DNA of 24,937 bases from an uncultured Eubacteriales bacterium (GTDB lineage: Bacteria; Bacillota; Clostridia; Oscillospirales; CAG-272), in NCBI GenBank assembly GCA_958352145.1, contig CATWNM010000032.1:1-24937 (forward strand), read 5' to 3'. Below, piece after piece: positions 5,495 to 12,929 of this stretch (within the stretch, counting starts at the first letter, position 1; the number at the start of each line of letters is the position of its first letter). Below the pieces are notes generated by a model that worked only from the letters and a program-made list of their open reading frames with translations, searched no databases and was not told the DNA's origin. The position numbers were made by a program, and so were the translations under genes.

Positions 5495-6184
5495 ATGACT
5501 GGAAAGAAATATATCGAGAGCGCAAAGCTGATCGACAAAACAAAACTGTATGACGCATCCGAGGCGGTCAGTCTCGTTTGCCAGACCGCCAAGGCGAAGT
5601 TTGACGAAACCGTTGAACTCCACGTCCGCCTCGGCGTAGACTCCCGCCATGCGGACCAGCAGGTCCGCGGCGCGATCGTACTTCCCAACGGTACCGGCAA
5701 GACGGTTCGCACGCTCGTATTTGCCAAGGGCGACAGAGCTTCCGAGGCGCAGGCCGCCGGTGCGGACTATGTCGGCGCGGAGGACATGGTGCAGAAGATC
5801 ACATCCGAGAACTGGTTTGATTTCGACGTGGTGATTGCTACGCCCGACATGATGGGCGTGATCGGCCGTTTGGGTAAAGTGCTCGGCCCCAAGGGTCTTA
5901 TGCCGAACCCGAAGGCCGGAACGGTTACGATGGATGTCGCCAAAGCTGTCAAAGAAGCCAAAGCCGGTAAGATCGAATACCGCTTGGATAAGACGAACAT
6001 CATTCACTGCCCGATCGGCAAGGCTTCGTTCGGCGCGGAGAAGATCGCTGAAAACTTTGATGCGCTGATGGGCGCGATCATCAAGGCCAAGCCGGCGGCG
6101 GCAAAGGGTCAGTATATTAAGAGCTGCGTGCTCGCCACCACGATGGGCCCCGGCGTCAAAGTCAACGCCGCAAAGCTCGGCTGA
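5495..6184 (+). CDS. rplA: 50S ribosomal protein L1
   Basis: The 229-aa protein has typical L1 landmarks: KYIESAKLIDKTKLYD at the start, VELHVRLGVD, RGAIVLPNGTGKT, and LGPKGLMPNPKAGTVT in the second domain. L1 binds 23S rRNA at the mobile L1 stalk and, in many bacteria, represses the L11-L1 mRNA. GAGGAGGG (5479-5486) is just ahead of the ATG. It is the last gene of this operon here: a strong terminator follows at 6220, and rplJ and rplL, which normally come next, are absent. Confidence 0.96.
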   Translation: MTGKKYIESAKLIDKTKLYDASEAVSLVCQTAKAKFDETVELHVRLGVDSRHADQQVRGAIVLPNGTGKTVRTLVFAKGDRASEAQAAGADYVGAEDMVQKITSENWFDFDVVIATPDMMGVIGRLGKVLGPKGLMPNPKAGTVTMDVAKAVKEAKAGKIEYRLDKTNIIHCPIGKASFGAEKIAENFDALMGAIIKAKPAAAKGQYIKSCVLATTMGPGVKVNAAKLG

Positions 6185-6219
6185 GCGTCCAGCGGTTTTA
6201 TTGGTTATTTTCATAAGCG

Positions 6220-6252
6220 CAGCGCGGCTTTTAGCCGCGCTGTTTGTTTTTT
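6220..6252 (+). terminator. Terminator of the rpmG-rplA operon
   Basis: CAGCGCGGC (6220-6228) pairs perfectly with GCCGCGCTG (6234-6242), followed by TTTGTTTTTT. Confidence 0.92.
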
Positions 6253-6306
6253 AAGCGTTGGGGTGGAAAATTCAGCATTTATTGAACCTTTTTGATTTTC
6301 AATTGT

Positions 6307-6336
6307 TTTTATTAATATGTATTTTATTAATATGTA
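6307..6336 (+). repeat. Two exact 15-bp AT-rich tandem repeats upstream of the sigma factor
   Basis: TTTTATTAATATGTA occurs at 6307-6321 and again at 6322-6336. This places a direct repeat about 30 bases before the probable start of the sigma gene, where an operator or promoter element would sit. No convincing -35/-10 pair was found nearby. Confidence 0.5.
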
Positions 6337-6367
6337 TGCAAGAAAAAGCAGGGCGAGGTGAGAACGT

Positions 6368-7645
6368 ATAAAACCAAATTTTGAAACGGTCGTCAGGGAA
6401 AACACGGCGTGGCTTTTTGCGTTGGTAAGGGGCAGGATCAGAAACCAGGCGGTTGCTGAGGATCTGGTCCAGGAAATTTGGGTCAAAGCGTTTCGGGCCT
6501 GGGACGGGTATTTTGAGGACGGGAGGCTGAAAGGCTGGCTTGGGCGGATTGCCCAGAATCACTTGCGTAATTATTTGTCAAGGGACAGCCGGGTTTTGTT
6601 TCTTTCGCTGGACGGCGAAGACGAGGACGGAGAGACCTTGTATGCCTGTCTGCCCGGCAGCTGTACGCCGGAGGAAGAATATTTGCAGAGTGAATTGATC
6701 TCGGAGGTTTTGGATGTGATCGCCAAACTTCCGGACGCGCAGAGACAGGTCATTCGGTACCGTTTTTTCGACGGGCTGTCGGTATCCGAGACCGCGCGGG
6801 CGATGCAGGTCCCGCCGGGCACTGTAAAAAGCAAGCTTCACTATGCGCTCGCACAAGTTCGGATGCAGCTTTCCTCCGGTACGGATTGCGCAATAAAAAA
6901 ACAAAAAGGAGTATGGGGTATGGAGTGCAGGAACACCTATAAGTATTTGTTTATGTATGCCAAAGGCGCGCTCGAGGCGGAATCAAGGAAAAGGGTCGAA
7001 GATCATATTTTGAAATGCAGTGCTTGCAAAGATATTGTTTGTGCGCTTGAAAGGCTGATTCCGCAGATGACGTTCGGGCGGGAGGATGAGGATTGCCATT
7101 TTTTGATCCATTTTCCCACAGCTCACCTGTCATTTTGCGGCGCCCGGCATGAGATCGAAGATTTTGAACGGCTGAATGCGCTTTTGGAATCCAGGGGAGG
7201 CAAAATTCCTGAAAGTGAAAGCTGGATGGTTAGCGGTTTTGGTAAGGGCAATAAATTGCTTGGTACGTTTGACAATGAAGGCAATGAGATTCAAATGGAA
7301 GTCTGGACAAAAGATGAAAGGCATCATCAGTCCAGAGCGGTTCGTTTAGAAAAAGTGTTTCATTATATGTGGGAATATTCGGTGTTTTTGGATGACGGAT
7401 CGTTCGGCTGCATCACGCGCGCCAAGGAGGCGCCGAATCTTTACTACGGCTCCCTGCATAACTGCTACGGCGGTCAGATAAAATCCGCGTTGTATCAGGC
7501 GGTGCCTGCCAGTGCCGGAAACATCCGCATGAAGCGAGGGAACGGCGTTGTCGACTGCGGTCCCTATACATTTCCGTATGCTGACCGCTACGTGTCCGCA
7601 GAAGAGCAGATTTCGCTCGATTATTCGTTTTTGCAGGACGATTGA
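6368..7645 (+). CDS. ECF-type sigma factor continuous with a zinc-binding anti-sigma-like domain
   Basis: The first ~165 codons encode an ECF sigma factor. Region 2 reads AEDLVQEIWVKAFRAW and region 4 reads LPDAQRQVIRYRFFDGLS with a helix-turn-helix SVSETARAMQVPPGTVKSKL. The frame then continues without a stop into a 241-aa part with H-I-L-K-C-S-A-C, the Hx3Cx2C zinc motif of anti-sigma factors, but with no membrane segment. Sigma homology (NFETVVRENTAWLFALV) begins before the first ordinary start, TTG at 6422. A GAGGTG at 6355-6360 precedes an ATA at 6368, so ATA may be the real start. An ATG at 6920 has its own ribosome site, which suggests the second part can also be made alone. Fusion versus a one-base indel in the A-rich junction cannot be settled here. 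Confidence 0.75.
   Translation: MKPNFETVVRENTAWLFALVRGRIRNQAVAEDLVQEIWVKAFRAWDGYFEDGRLKGWLGRIAQNHLRNYLSRDSRVLFLSLDGEDEDGETLYACLPGSCTPEEEYLQSELISEVLDVIAKLPDAQRQVIRYRFFDGLSVSETARAMQVPPGTVKSKLHYALAQVRMQLSSGTDCAIKKQKGVWGMECRNTYKYLFMYAKGALEAESRKRVEDHILKCSACKDIVCALERLIPQMTFGREDEDCHFLIHFPTAHLSFCGARHEIEDFERLNALLESRGGKIPESESWMVSGFGKGNKLLGTFDNEGNEIQMEVWTKDERHHQSRAVRLEKVFHYMWEYSVFLDDGSFGCITRAKEAPNLYYGSLHNCYGGQIKSALYQAVPASAGNIRMKRGNGVVDCGPYTFPYADRYVSAEEQISLDYSFLQDD
6906..6922 (+). promoter_or_regulatory. Internal ribosome binding site and ATG at the sigma/anti-sigma junction
   Basis: AAGGAG (6906-6911) lies eight bases before ATG (6920-6922), in frame with the longer reading frame. It follows ATAAAAAAACAAAAAGG, and a TAA is present there in another frame. 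The layout is that of two adjacent genes whose separating stop has been lost or bypassed. Confidence 0.6.
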
Positions 7646-7782
7646 TTTCTGCGCGCACGCTCCGAAAACCGAGCAATTTGCGCTCGAACAGATGCCTTGC
7701 TGTTCAAAAGTGCGGAAATACGCTTTTCTGTATGCCTCTGTTTATCCAATTGTCTGTTTCCAATGCTTTTCAGGCCGCCTGC

Positions 7783-7810
7783 GCCCCGCTTTAGCGGGGC
7801 TTTTCTTTGT
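7783..7810 (+). terminator. Terminator after the sigma/anti-sigma gene
   Basis: GCCCCGC (7783-7789) and GCGGGGC (7794-7800) with a TTTA loop, followed by TTTTCTTTGTTTT. Confidence 0.9.
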
Positions 7811-7874
7811 TTTACAGAAAAAATCAGCCGGACTTGGCCAGGCAAAAAATTTTCATTGAAATTAGCGAAGCATG

Positions 7875-7903
7875 TTGTAAATATCAAAAATATGTAGTAG
7901 AAT
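7875..7903 (+). promoter_or_regulatory. Probable promoter of the LtaS-like gene
   Basis: TTGTAA (7875-7880), 17 bases, TAGAAT (7898-7903), in an AT-rich stretch between the preceding terminator and the coding region. Confidence 0.55.
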
Positions 7904-7935
7904 ATATTTTAGAATTTCTTCGCATATATCTAGAT

Positions 7936-10164
7936 ATGAGCGTTTGTCTTTGTCTGCGCGGCCGAGTCCGTGCGGGCGCAACTTTGAAAGCGAGGCACAG
8001 CAAATTGAGGGATTTCATCGAACGCATGCTTCATAAGATCCGAAACGAGCCGAATTTTAAGGCTCTTTTTTCCGCGCCTGCACCGTCTGGTGCGCCGCGC
8101 GCGCTGTCCCAGGCTGAACGTGTGCGGCTGCGCAACCGGCACAATCGTTTTTTCTTTTTGTTTTTCCCGCTGGCCGTGCTTTTCATGGAGCTTGTTTTCC
8201 ATTTTGCGCTGTACGGTGAACTGCCTGTCCGCAACTTGATCTATATTGCGCTTTTTTCTGCCGCTTTCGGTTTTTTTGTCAATTTTATCGCGCTTTTGAT
8301 GCCGCTGCACGTCAATCGCGGCTTTACGCTTGGCTGCCTGATCTTCACGACGCTCGTTTTTGAATCGCAGTATGTCTATTTTCGCTTTTTCAAGGCGTTT
8401 TACCGCTTTTCCATGGTCGGGATGGCGGGCAACGCTCTGCGTGATTTCTGGCGCGAAACGCTTGCGACGATTTCGTCTTCTTGGTTTGGAATTGTTTTGA
8501 TGCTTTTGCCCCTGATTTATTTTATCGCACACTATAAAAAGTACGCGCCCTCCTTTGCGCCGACCATGTCTTTCCGCCTGTATCTGCTGATCGCTGCAGT
8601 CCTTCTCCAACTGCTCGGCGCGGGACTGGTTTGCCTGGACCGGAGCGATTTCGGCGACCGCTATTATTACAAAAACGAGTTTTCCCCGACCGAGGCGGTC
8701 AAGCGCTACGGCCTTGTGACCAGCATGCGCCTGGATTTCGGCGTTTTGCTGTTTGGAGAGCCGCAAAAGGACATCGGCGGCGAGGGGCAGGGCGAACTGG
8801 TCAATCCTTTCGAGACGGATCCGCCTGTGTCCTCGGAATCGACTTCGGACACGACTGGACCAGTCGAGCCGCCCGCGCCGGTCGAATACGGCGACAACGT
8901 GATGGATATCGATTTCGAGACGCTGATTGCAAACGAAGGCAATGCGGAGATTCGCGCCGCGCACGAATATTTTTCTGCGCTTGAACCCACAAAGAAAAAC
9001 GAATATACCGGCATGTTTGCGGGGAAAAACCTCATTTTCCTGACGCTGGAGGGATTCTCCTACAAAACCATTGACAAGGACCGCACGCCCACGCTCTATA
9101 AGATGGCGACCGAGGGCTTTGTTTTCAATAATTTTTATACTTCACTCTGGGGCGGCAGCACCGCGACCGGCGAGTACACCGCGATGACCGGTCTGTTCCA
9201 CAACAGCGCAAAGTGCCTGACTATGAGCGCGGATGATCTGATGTACTTTACAATGGGGAATCAGCTTTCGCGCCTCGGTTACAAGACCTATGCGTTCCAT
9301 AACCACTATTATACGTATTATGGGCGCGACAAGTCGCATCCGAATATGGGCTACGAGTTTATCGCCGTCAATCACGGCCTCGAGGGGCTGACAGACTGCT
9401 GGCCCCGCTCCGATTATGAAATGGCTGTGGCGACGCTGCCGTATTATATTAATTTGGATACGCCGTTCCATGCGTATTACATGACGGTCAGCGGCCATGC
9501 GAACTATTCGTTTGTCGGCAACAATATGAGCAAAAAGCACAAGGACGTGGTGGCAGATCTTCCCTGTTCGGACAACGTCAAAGCCTATCATGCCTGCCAG
9601 TACGAGGTGGAACTGATGCTGGCCGAAATGGTGCGCCAGCTTGAGGAAGCCGGAAAGCTGGAGGACACGGTGTTCGTCATGAGCGCCGATCACTATCCGT
9701 ATGCGCTGACCGACGATGAACTCTCCGAACTGTACGGCATCCCGGCGGACGGCATTCACAAAAATTTTGATCTGCTCCGCAACGGGCTGATTATTTGGAG
9801 CGCTTCGATGGAGGAGCCGGTCGTCGTCGATACGCCCTGCTCGTCGCTGGACATCATTCCGACGGTATCCAATCTGTTTGGACTGACGTATGATTCCCGC
9901 CTGCTTATGGGTACGGACGTGCTGTCGAACAGCGTGCCGCTCGTCATTCTCAACTGCGACGGGGACGGCAGTTCGTGGAACTGGATCAATAAATACGGCG
10001 TGTACAACAGCGGGACGAAGACCTTTACCGCCTATCCGGGCTTTGAGGCATCCGAGGAGGAGACCGCGGCTTATGTCAAGCAGATGAACCGCGTCGTTTC
10101 TTTGAAAAATAAATATGCGCATCTGATTCTCGAAAGAGATTATTACCGGTATCTGTTCAAGTAG
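7936..10164 (+). CDS. LtaS-type membrane sulfatase-fold enzyme (lipoteichoic acid synthase family)
   Basis: The protein has five hydrophobic helices in its first half, for example FFFLFFPLAVLFMELVFHF and YLLIAAVLLQLLGAGLVCL. A short linker rich in S, T and P follows, then an extracellular alkaline phosphatase/sulfatase-fold domain. That domain carries LIFLTLEGF (metal-binding Glu), WGGSTATGEYTAMTG (the position of the catalytic Thr in LtaS), SGHANYS (His) and VMSADHYPYAL (Asp-His). LtaS enzymes move glycerol phosphate from phosphatidylglycerol onto a growing polymer; relatives modify other glycans. The frame stays open back to 7807, across the terminator, so the start lies downstream. I chose ATG 7936, just after the promoter, but ATG 8026 is also possible since neither has a clear ribosome site. 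It appears to be a single-gene unit. Confidence 0.82.
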   Translation: MSVCLCLRGRVRAGATLKARHSKLRDFIERMLHKIRNEPNFKALFSAPAPSGAPRALSQAERVRLRNRHNRFFFLFFPLAVLFMELVFHFALYGELPVRNLIYIALFSAAFGFFVNFIALLMPLHVNRGFTLGCLIFTTLVFESQYVYFRFFKAFYRFSMVGMAGNALRDFWRETLATISSSWFGIVLMLLPLIYFIAHYKKYAPSFAPTMSFRLYLLIAAVLLQLLGAGLVCLDRSDFGDRYYYKNEFSPTEAVKRYGLVTSMRLDFGVLLFGEPQKDIGGEGQGELVNPFETDPPVSSESTSDTTGPVEPPAPVEYGDNVMDIDFETLIANEGNAEIRAAHEYFSALEPTKKNEYTGMFAGKNLIFLTLEGFSYKTIDKDRTPTLYKMATEGFVFNNFYTSLWGGSTATGEYTAMTGLFHNSAKCLTMSADDLMYFTMGNQLSRLGYKTYAFHNHYYTYYGRDKSHPNMGYEFIAVNHGLEGLTDCWPRSDYEMAVATLPYYINLDTPFHAYYMTVSGHANYSFVGNNMSKKHKDVVADLPCSDNVKAYHACQYEVELMLAEMVRQLEEAGKLEDTVFVMSADHYPYALTDDELSELYGIPADGIHKNFDLLRNGLIIWSASMEEPVVVDTPCSSLDIIPTVSNLFGLTYDSRLLMGTDVLSNSVPLVILNCDGDGSSWNWINKYGVYNSGTKTFTAYPGFEASEEETAAYVKQMNRVVSLKNKYAHLILERDYYRYLFK

Positions 10165-10219
10165 TTTCGTTTTTCGGGGCAATTTTGCAATATTTTCCGC
10201 ATAGAATCTGTTCCGTCGC

Positions 10220-10248
10220 TTGACAAATTGAGTGGAATATGTTACCAT
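10220..10248 (+). promoter_or_regulatory. Promoter of the amino acid ABC transporter operon
   Basis: TTGACA (10220-10225), 17 bases, TACCAT (10243-10248), about 60 bases before the lipoprotein start. Confidence 0.7.
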
Positions 10249-10312
10249 AGATTATGTGTTTTGCGCATGCGTCTATGCGCGGCAAATTCATTTGTACGGA
10301 AAGGACTGCTTT

Positions 10313-11089
10313 ATGATGAAGAAATTTTCCAGAATCGCGCTGTTTGCACTTTCCATGCTGCTGGCGGCCGCCGTTTTTGTCGGCTGCGGAGAGAAAAAGA
10401 CCGACGGCAAGGTTTATCAGGTCGTCGCGGACGATTCGTTTGCGCCCTTTGATTTTTTGGATTCCGAGAGCGGAAAGTACACCGGCATCGACATGGATCT
10501 CTTGGCGGCCATCGCCGAGGATCAGGGCTTCCAGTATGAGATCAACAACTGCGGCTGGGACGCGGCGCTCGGCAATCTCGCTTCCGGTCAGGCCGACGCA
10601 ATGATCGCGGGCATGACCATCACTCCGGACAGACAAAAGACCTATGATTTTACCGAGGGCTACTTCTCTGACGGACAGATCATGCTGGTCAAGAGCGACA
10701 GTTCGATTGCGTCGATCGAGGATCTAAAGGGCAAGACGGTCGCGGTCAAAACGGGCACGCAGAGCGCAAAGTATGCGGAGAGCGTCAAGAGCCAGTATGG
10801 TTTTGAGATCGTTACGTATAAAGATTCCCCCTCCGTCTATCAGGCGGTCATGAGCGGCATTGATTCGGCGGGCTTCGAGGATTACTCGGTCATCAGCTAC
10901 CAGATCAAGGCGCAGAGTCTCGATCTGAAAATCATCGGTGAAGTCGTCAATGTGGGGCAGTACGGTCTGGCCGTCAACAAAGGAACCAACGCGGAACTGA
11001 TCGAAATGTTCAACAAGGGGCTTGCCAATATCAAATCGAACGGCAAGTACGCGGAGATTCTTGCGAAGTACGGCATTACAGCAGACTAA
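10313..11089 (+). CDS. Polar amino acid ABC transporter substrate-binding lipoprotein
   Basis: The 258-aa product begins MMKKFSRIALFALSMLLAAA and has a lipobox ending in VFVGC, so it should be anchored outside the membrane by a lipidated Cys near residue 25. The mature part starts with VYQVVADDSFAPFDFLD and IDMDLLAAIAEDQGF, typical of the family 3 extracellular solute-binding fold. Later comes GMTITPDRQKTYDFTEGYF, another family hallmark. The likely ligand is an amino acid such as glutamine, cystine or arginine, which sequence alone cannot settle. The start at 10313 has AAGGA seven bases upstream; an open frame to 10232 crosses the promoter and is rejected. Permease and ATPase genes follow. 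Confidence 0.92.
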   Translation: MMKKFSRIALFALSMLLAAAVFVGCGEKKTDGKVYQVVADDSFAPFDFLDSESGKYTGIDMDLLAAIAEDQGFQYEINNCGWDAALGNLASGQADAMIAGMTITPDRQKTYDFTEGYFSDGQIMLVKSDSSIASIEDLKGKTVAVKTGTQSAKYAESVKSQYGFEIVTYKDSPSVYQAVMSGIDSAGFEDYSVISYQIKAQSLDLKIIGEVVNVGQYGLAVNKGTNAELIEMFNKGLANIKSNGKYAEILAKYGITAD

Positions 11090-11112
11090 TTTAAGACAAA
11101 GCGACGTGTTTT

Positions 11113-11141
11113 CTGCCGGCTGTGTTTCGAACAGCCGGCAG
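11113..11141 (+). other. Stable intercistronic hairpin between binding protein and permease
   Basis: An 11-bp perfect GC-rich stem (11113-11123 with 11131-11141, 7-base loop) lies 23 bases past the lipoprotein stop. It lacks a real U-tract. Such hairpins often protect the upstream mRNA, so that the binding protein is made in excess over the membrane parts. Confidence 0.6.
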
Positions 11142-11191
11142 TTTGCGCATTTCGAAAACGCCGCCAAATTCTTTCAGAAAGATAAAGCGTT

Positions 11192-11896
11192 ATGGTAGAA
11201 ACATTCAAGTCCTCGCTTCCGTTTTTACTGCGGGGTATCGAGGTAACAATCAAAATATCGGTCGTTTCGATCCTGCTTGGCATCGTGATCGGTCTTTTTG
11301 CCTGCCTGCTCAAGCTGTCGAAAAACAAGTTCTGCCGCGGCGTCGCGGCCGTCTATATCTGGGTTATCCGCGGGACGCCGATGCTGGTGCAGGCGCTGAT
11401 GGTGTATTTCGGGCTGCCGCAGATCATCCGGCCGTTCCTTGCGTATATTACAAACGGCGCGGTGACCAGTTTCCGGTTTACGCCGTATGTGGCGGGCGTC
11501 GTCACGCTCAGCCTGAATGCGGGCGCGTATCTTGCAGAGATCTTCCGCGGCGGCATTCAGGCTGTGCCGCGCGGGCAGACCGAGGCGGCGCGGAGTCTCG
11601 GCCTCTCCAAGGCCAAGACGACGTTTCGCATTGTTTTGCCGCAGGCGCTCCGGATCTCGCTGCCCTCAATCGTCAACCAATTTATCATTTCGGTCAAGGA
11701 TACCTCGATTCTGACGGTCATCGGCCTGAAAGAAATTGTGAATGAGGCGACACAGTATATTCAGATCCAATACGATTATTTCAACACGTACGCGTGGGTC
11801 GCCATGTTTTATCTTGCGGTGATCTCCTGCTTGATGGTGCTGTCAATGTATATTGAGAAGAGGATGAGCTATGATCGAAAAGGTAAAAGTCAGTAA
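11192..11896 (+). CDS. Polar amino acid ABC transporter permease
   Basis: The 234-aa membrane protein has the HisM/GlnP-type layout with about five helices, starting with a segment around ISVVSILLGIVIGLFACLL. It contains the family motif VIRGTPMLVQ near residues 57-67, and the EAA-loop AYLAEIFRGGIQAVPRGQTE that contacts the ATPase. It forms the translocation pore, probably as a homodimer because no second permease gene is present. The ribosome site is weak. Its 3' end overlaps the ATPase gene by 26 bases, so the two are translationally coupled. Confidence 0.92.
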   Translation: MVETFKSSLPFLLRGIEVTIKISVVSILLGIVIGLFACLLKLSKNKFCRGVAAVYIWVIRGTPMLVQALMVYFGLPQIIRPFLAYITNGAVTSFRFTPYVAGVVTLSLNAGAYLAEIFRGGIQAVPRGQTEAARSLGLSKAKTTFRIVLPQALRISLPSIVNQFIISVKDTSILTVIGLKEIVNEATQYIQIQYDYFNTYAWVAMFYLAVISCLMVLSMYIEKRMSYDRKGKSQ

Positions 11897-12602
11897 GCTG
11901 TATAAAAAATTCGGCGAGCTCGAGGTTTTGAACGGCATCGACATGACGGTGAGCGAGGGCGAGGTCGTCTGCATCATCGGCCCGTCCGGTTCGGGAAAAT
12001 CCACGCTGCTCCGGTGCCTCAATCGCCTGGAAAAAGCAACGGACGGCGAAATTGTCGTGGACAATGCCGTAATCACGGATAAGCGCACGGATATCAATAA
12101 GGTGCGCGAAAATATCGGCATGGTGTTTCAGAGCTTCAACCTTTTCTCCAACTTCACCGTTTTGCAAAATTTGATGTTCGCGCCCGTCGAACTGAAAAAG
12201 ATGACCAAAGCGCAGGCAAAGGACAAGGCGCTCGAGCTTTTGGCGCGCGTAGGGCTTTCGGATAAGGCGGACGCCTATCCGCATCAGCTTTCGGGCGGCC
12301 AGCAGCAGCGCGTCGCGATCGCACGGTCTCTGGCGATGAATCCGGATATCATGCTTTTTGACGAACCGACGAGCGCGCTCGATCCTGAAATGGTGGGCGA
12401 GGTGCTTGCGGTCATGAAAGAACTGGCCGCGGGCGGCATGACGATGGTTGTCGTCACGCATGAGATGGGCTTTGCGCGCGACGTTGCCGACCGCGTGATT
12501 TTCATGGCGGACGGCGTGATCGTAGAGGAGGGTACGCCCGAGGAAATTTTCGGCGATCCTCAGAATCCGCGCACCAAGGATTTTCTCTCCCGCGTACTTT
12601 GA
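11871..12602 (+). CDS. Polar amino acid ABC transporter ATP-binding protein (GlnQ type)
   Basis: The 243-aa protein carries all ABC ATPase motifs: Walker A GPSGSGKSTLLRC, Q-loop VFQSFNLF, signature LSGGQQQRVAIARSL, Walker B IMLFDEPTSALDPEM and the H-switch VVVTHEMGFA. This order and the spacing match GlnQ/HisP-class importers. It is the cytoplasmic motor for the permease it overlaps and for the lipoprotein upstream. The operon ends soon after at the terminator 12763-12806. Confidence 0.95.
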   Translation: MIEKVKVSKLYKKFGELEVLNGIDMTVSEGEVVCIIGPSGSGKSTLLRCLNRLEKATDGEIVVDNAVITDKRTDINKVRENIGMVFQSFNLFSNFTVLQNLMFAPVELKKMTKAQAKDKALELLARVGLSDKADAYPHQLSGGQQQRVAIARSLAMNPDIMLFDEPTSALDPEMVGEVLAVMKELAAGGMTMVVVTHEMGFARDVADRVIFMADGVIVEEGTPEEIFGDPQNPRTKDFLSRVL

Positions 12603-12676
12603 TTCGCGAGATCTGTGCGCGGCTCGTATAACGAAGAACAAGCCGCCCCCCGTTTTTGCTGCGGAGGACGGCTGAG

Positions 12677-12760
12677 TCTGCCAGAAAACCTTTGGTTTCC
12701 TGGCAGAAAGGGTTTGGCGCGTTCGCGCCGCGCGCCGCAGAAGCGGCTCTTGCCAAACCC
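12677..12760. other. Two long inverted repeats after the ABC operon
   Basis: TCTGCCAG (12677-12684) pairs with CTGGCAGA (12700-12707), extended inwards by AAACC/GGTTT after one mismatch. GGGTTTGGC (12710-12718) pairs with GCCAAACCC (12752-12760) around smaller internal hairpins (GCG/CGC and CCGC/GCGG). No U-tract follows either. They may belong to a repeat family or be a 3' structured tail of the transporter mRNA. Confidence 0.5.
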
Positions 12761-12762
12761 GC

Positions 12763-12807
12763 ATGCGCATCCAGAGCGGACAGGTTCGCTCTGGATGCGC
12801 ATTTTTA
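12763..12807 (+). terminator. Terminator of the ABC transporter operon
   Basis: A 16-bp perfect stem (12763-12778 with 12787-12802) with an 8-base loop, followed by TTTTTATTG. The 123 bases from here to the convergent gene hold no gene. Confidence 0.9.
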
Positions 12808-12929
12808 TTGTTTGTGTATTTTGTATGCTTTTTCGCGTTTATAGAATGCAGGCAAAGGGAATTTCCGGCCGTCTGTTGCGGCAGTTTGCGAAAATCGCGC
12901 AGGGCAGAAACGCCGGCCGGTTTTCCGTT

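Noticed and set aside
7930..8964. 344-codon minus-strand frame opposite the LtaS-like gene
   Set aside because: Rich in Arg, Gln and His as antisense shadows are, with no domain; the plus-strand enzyme has clear motifs.
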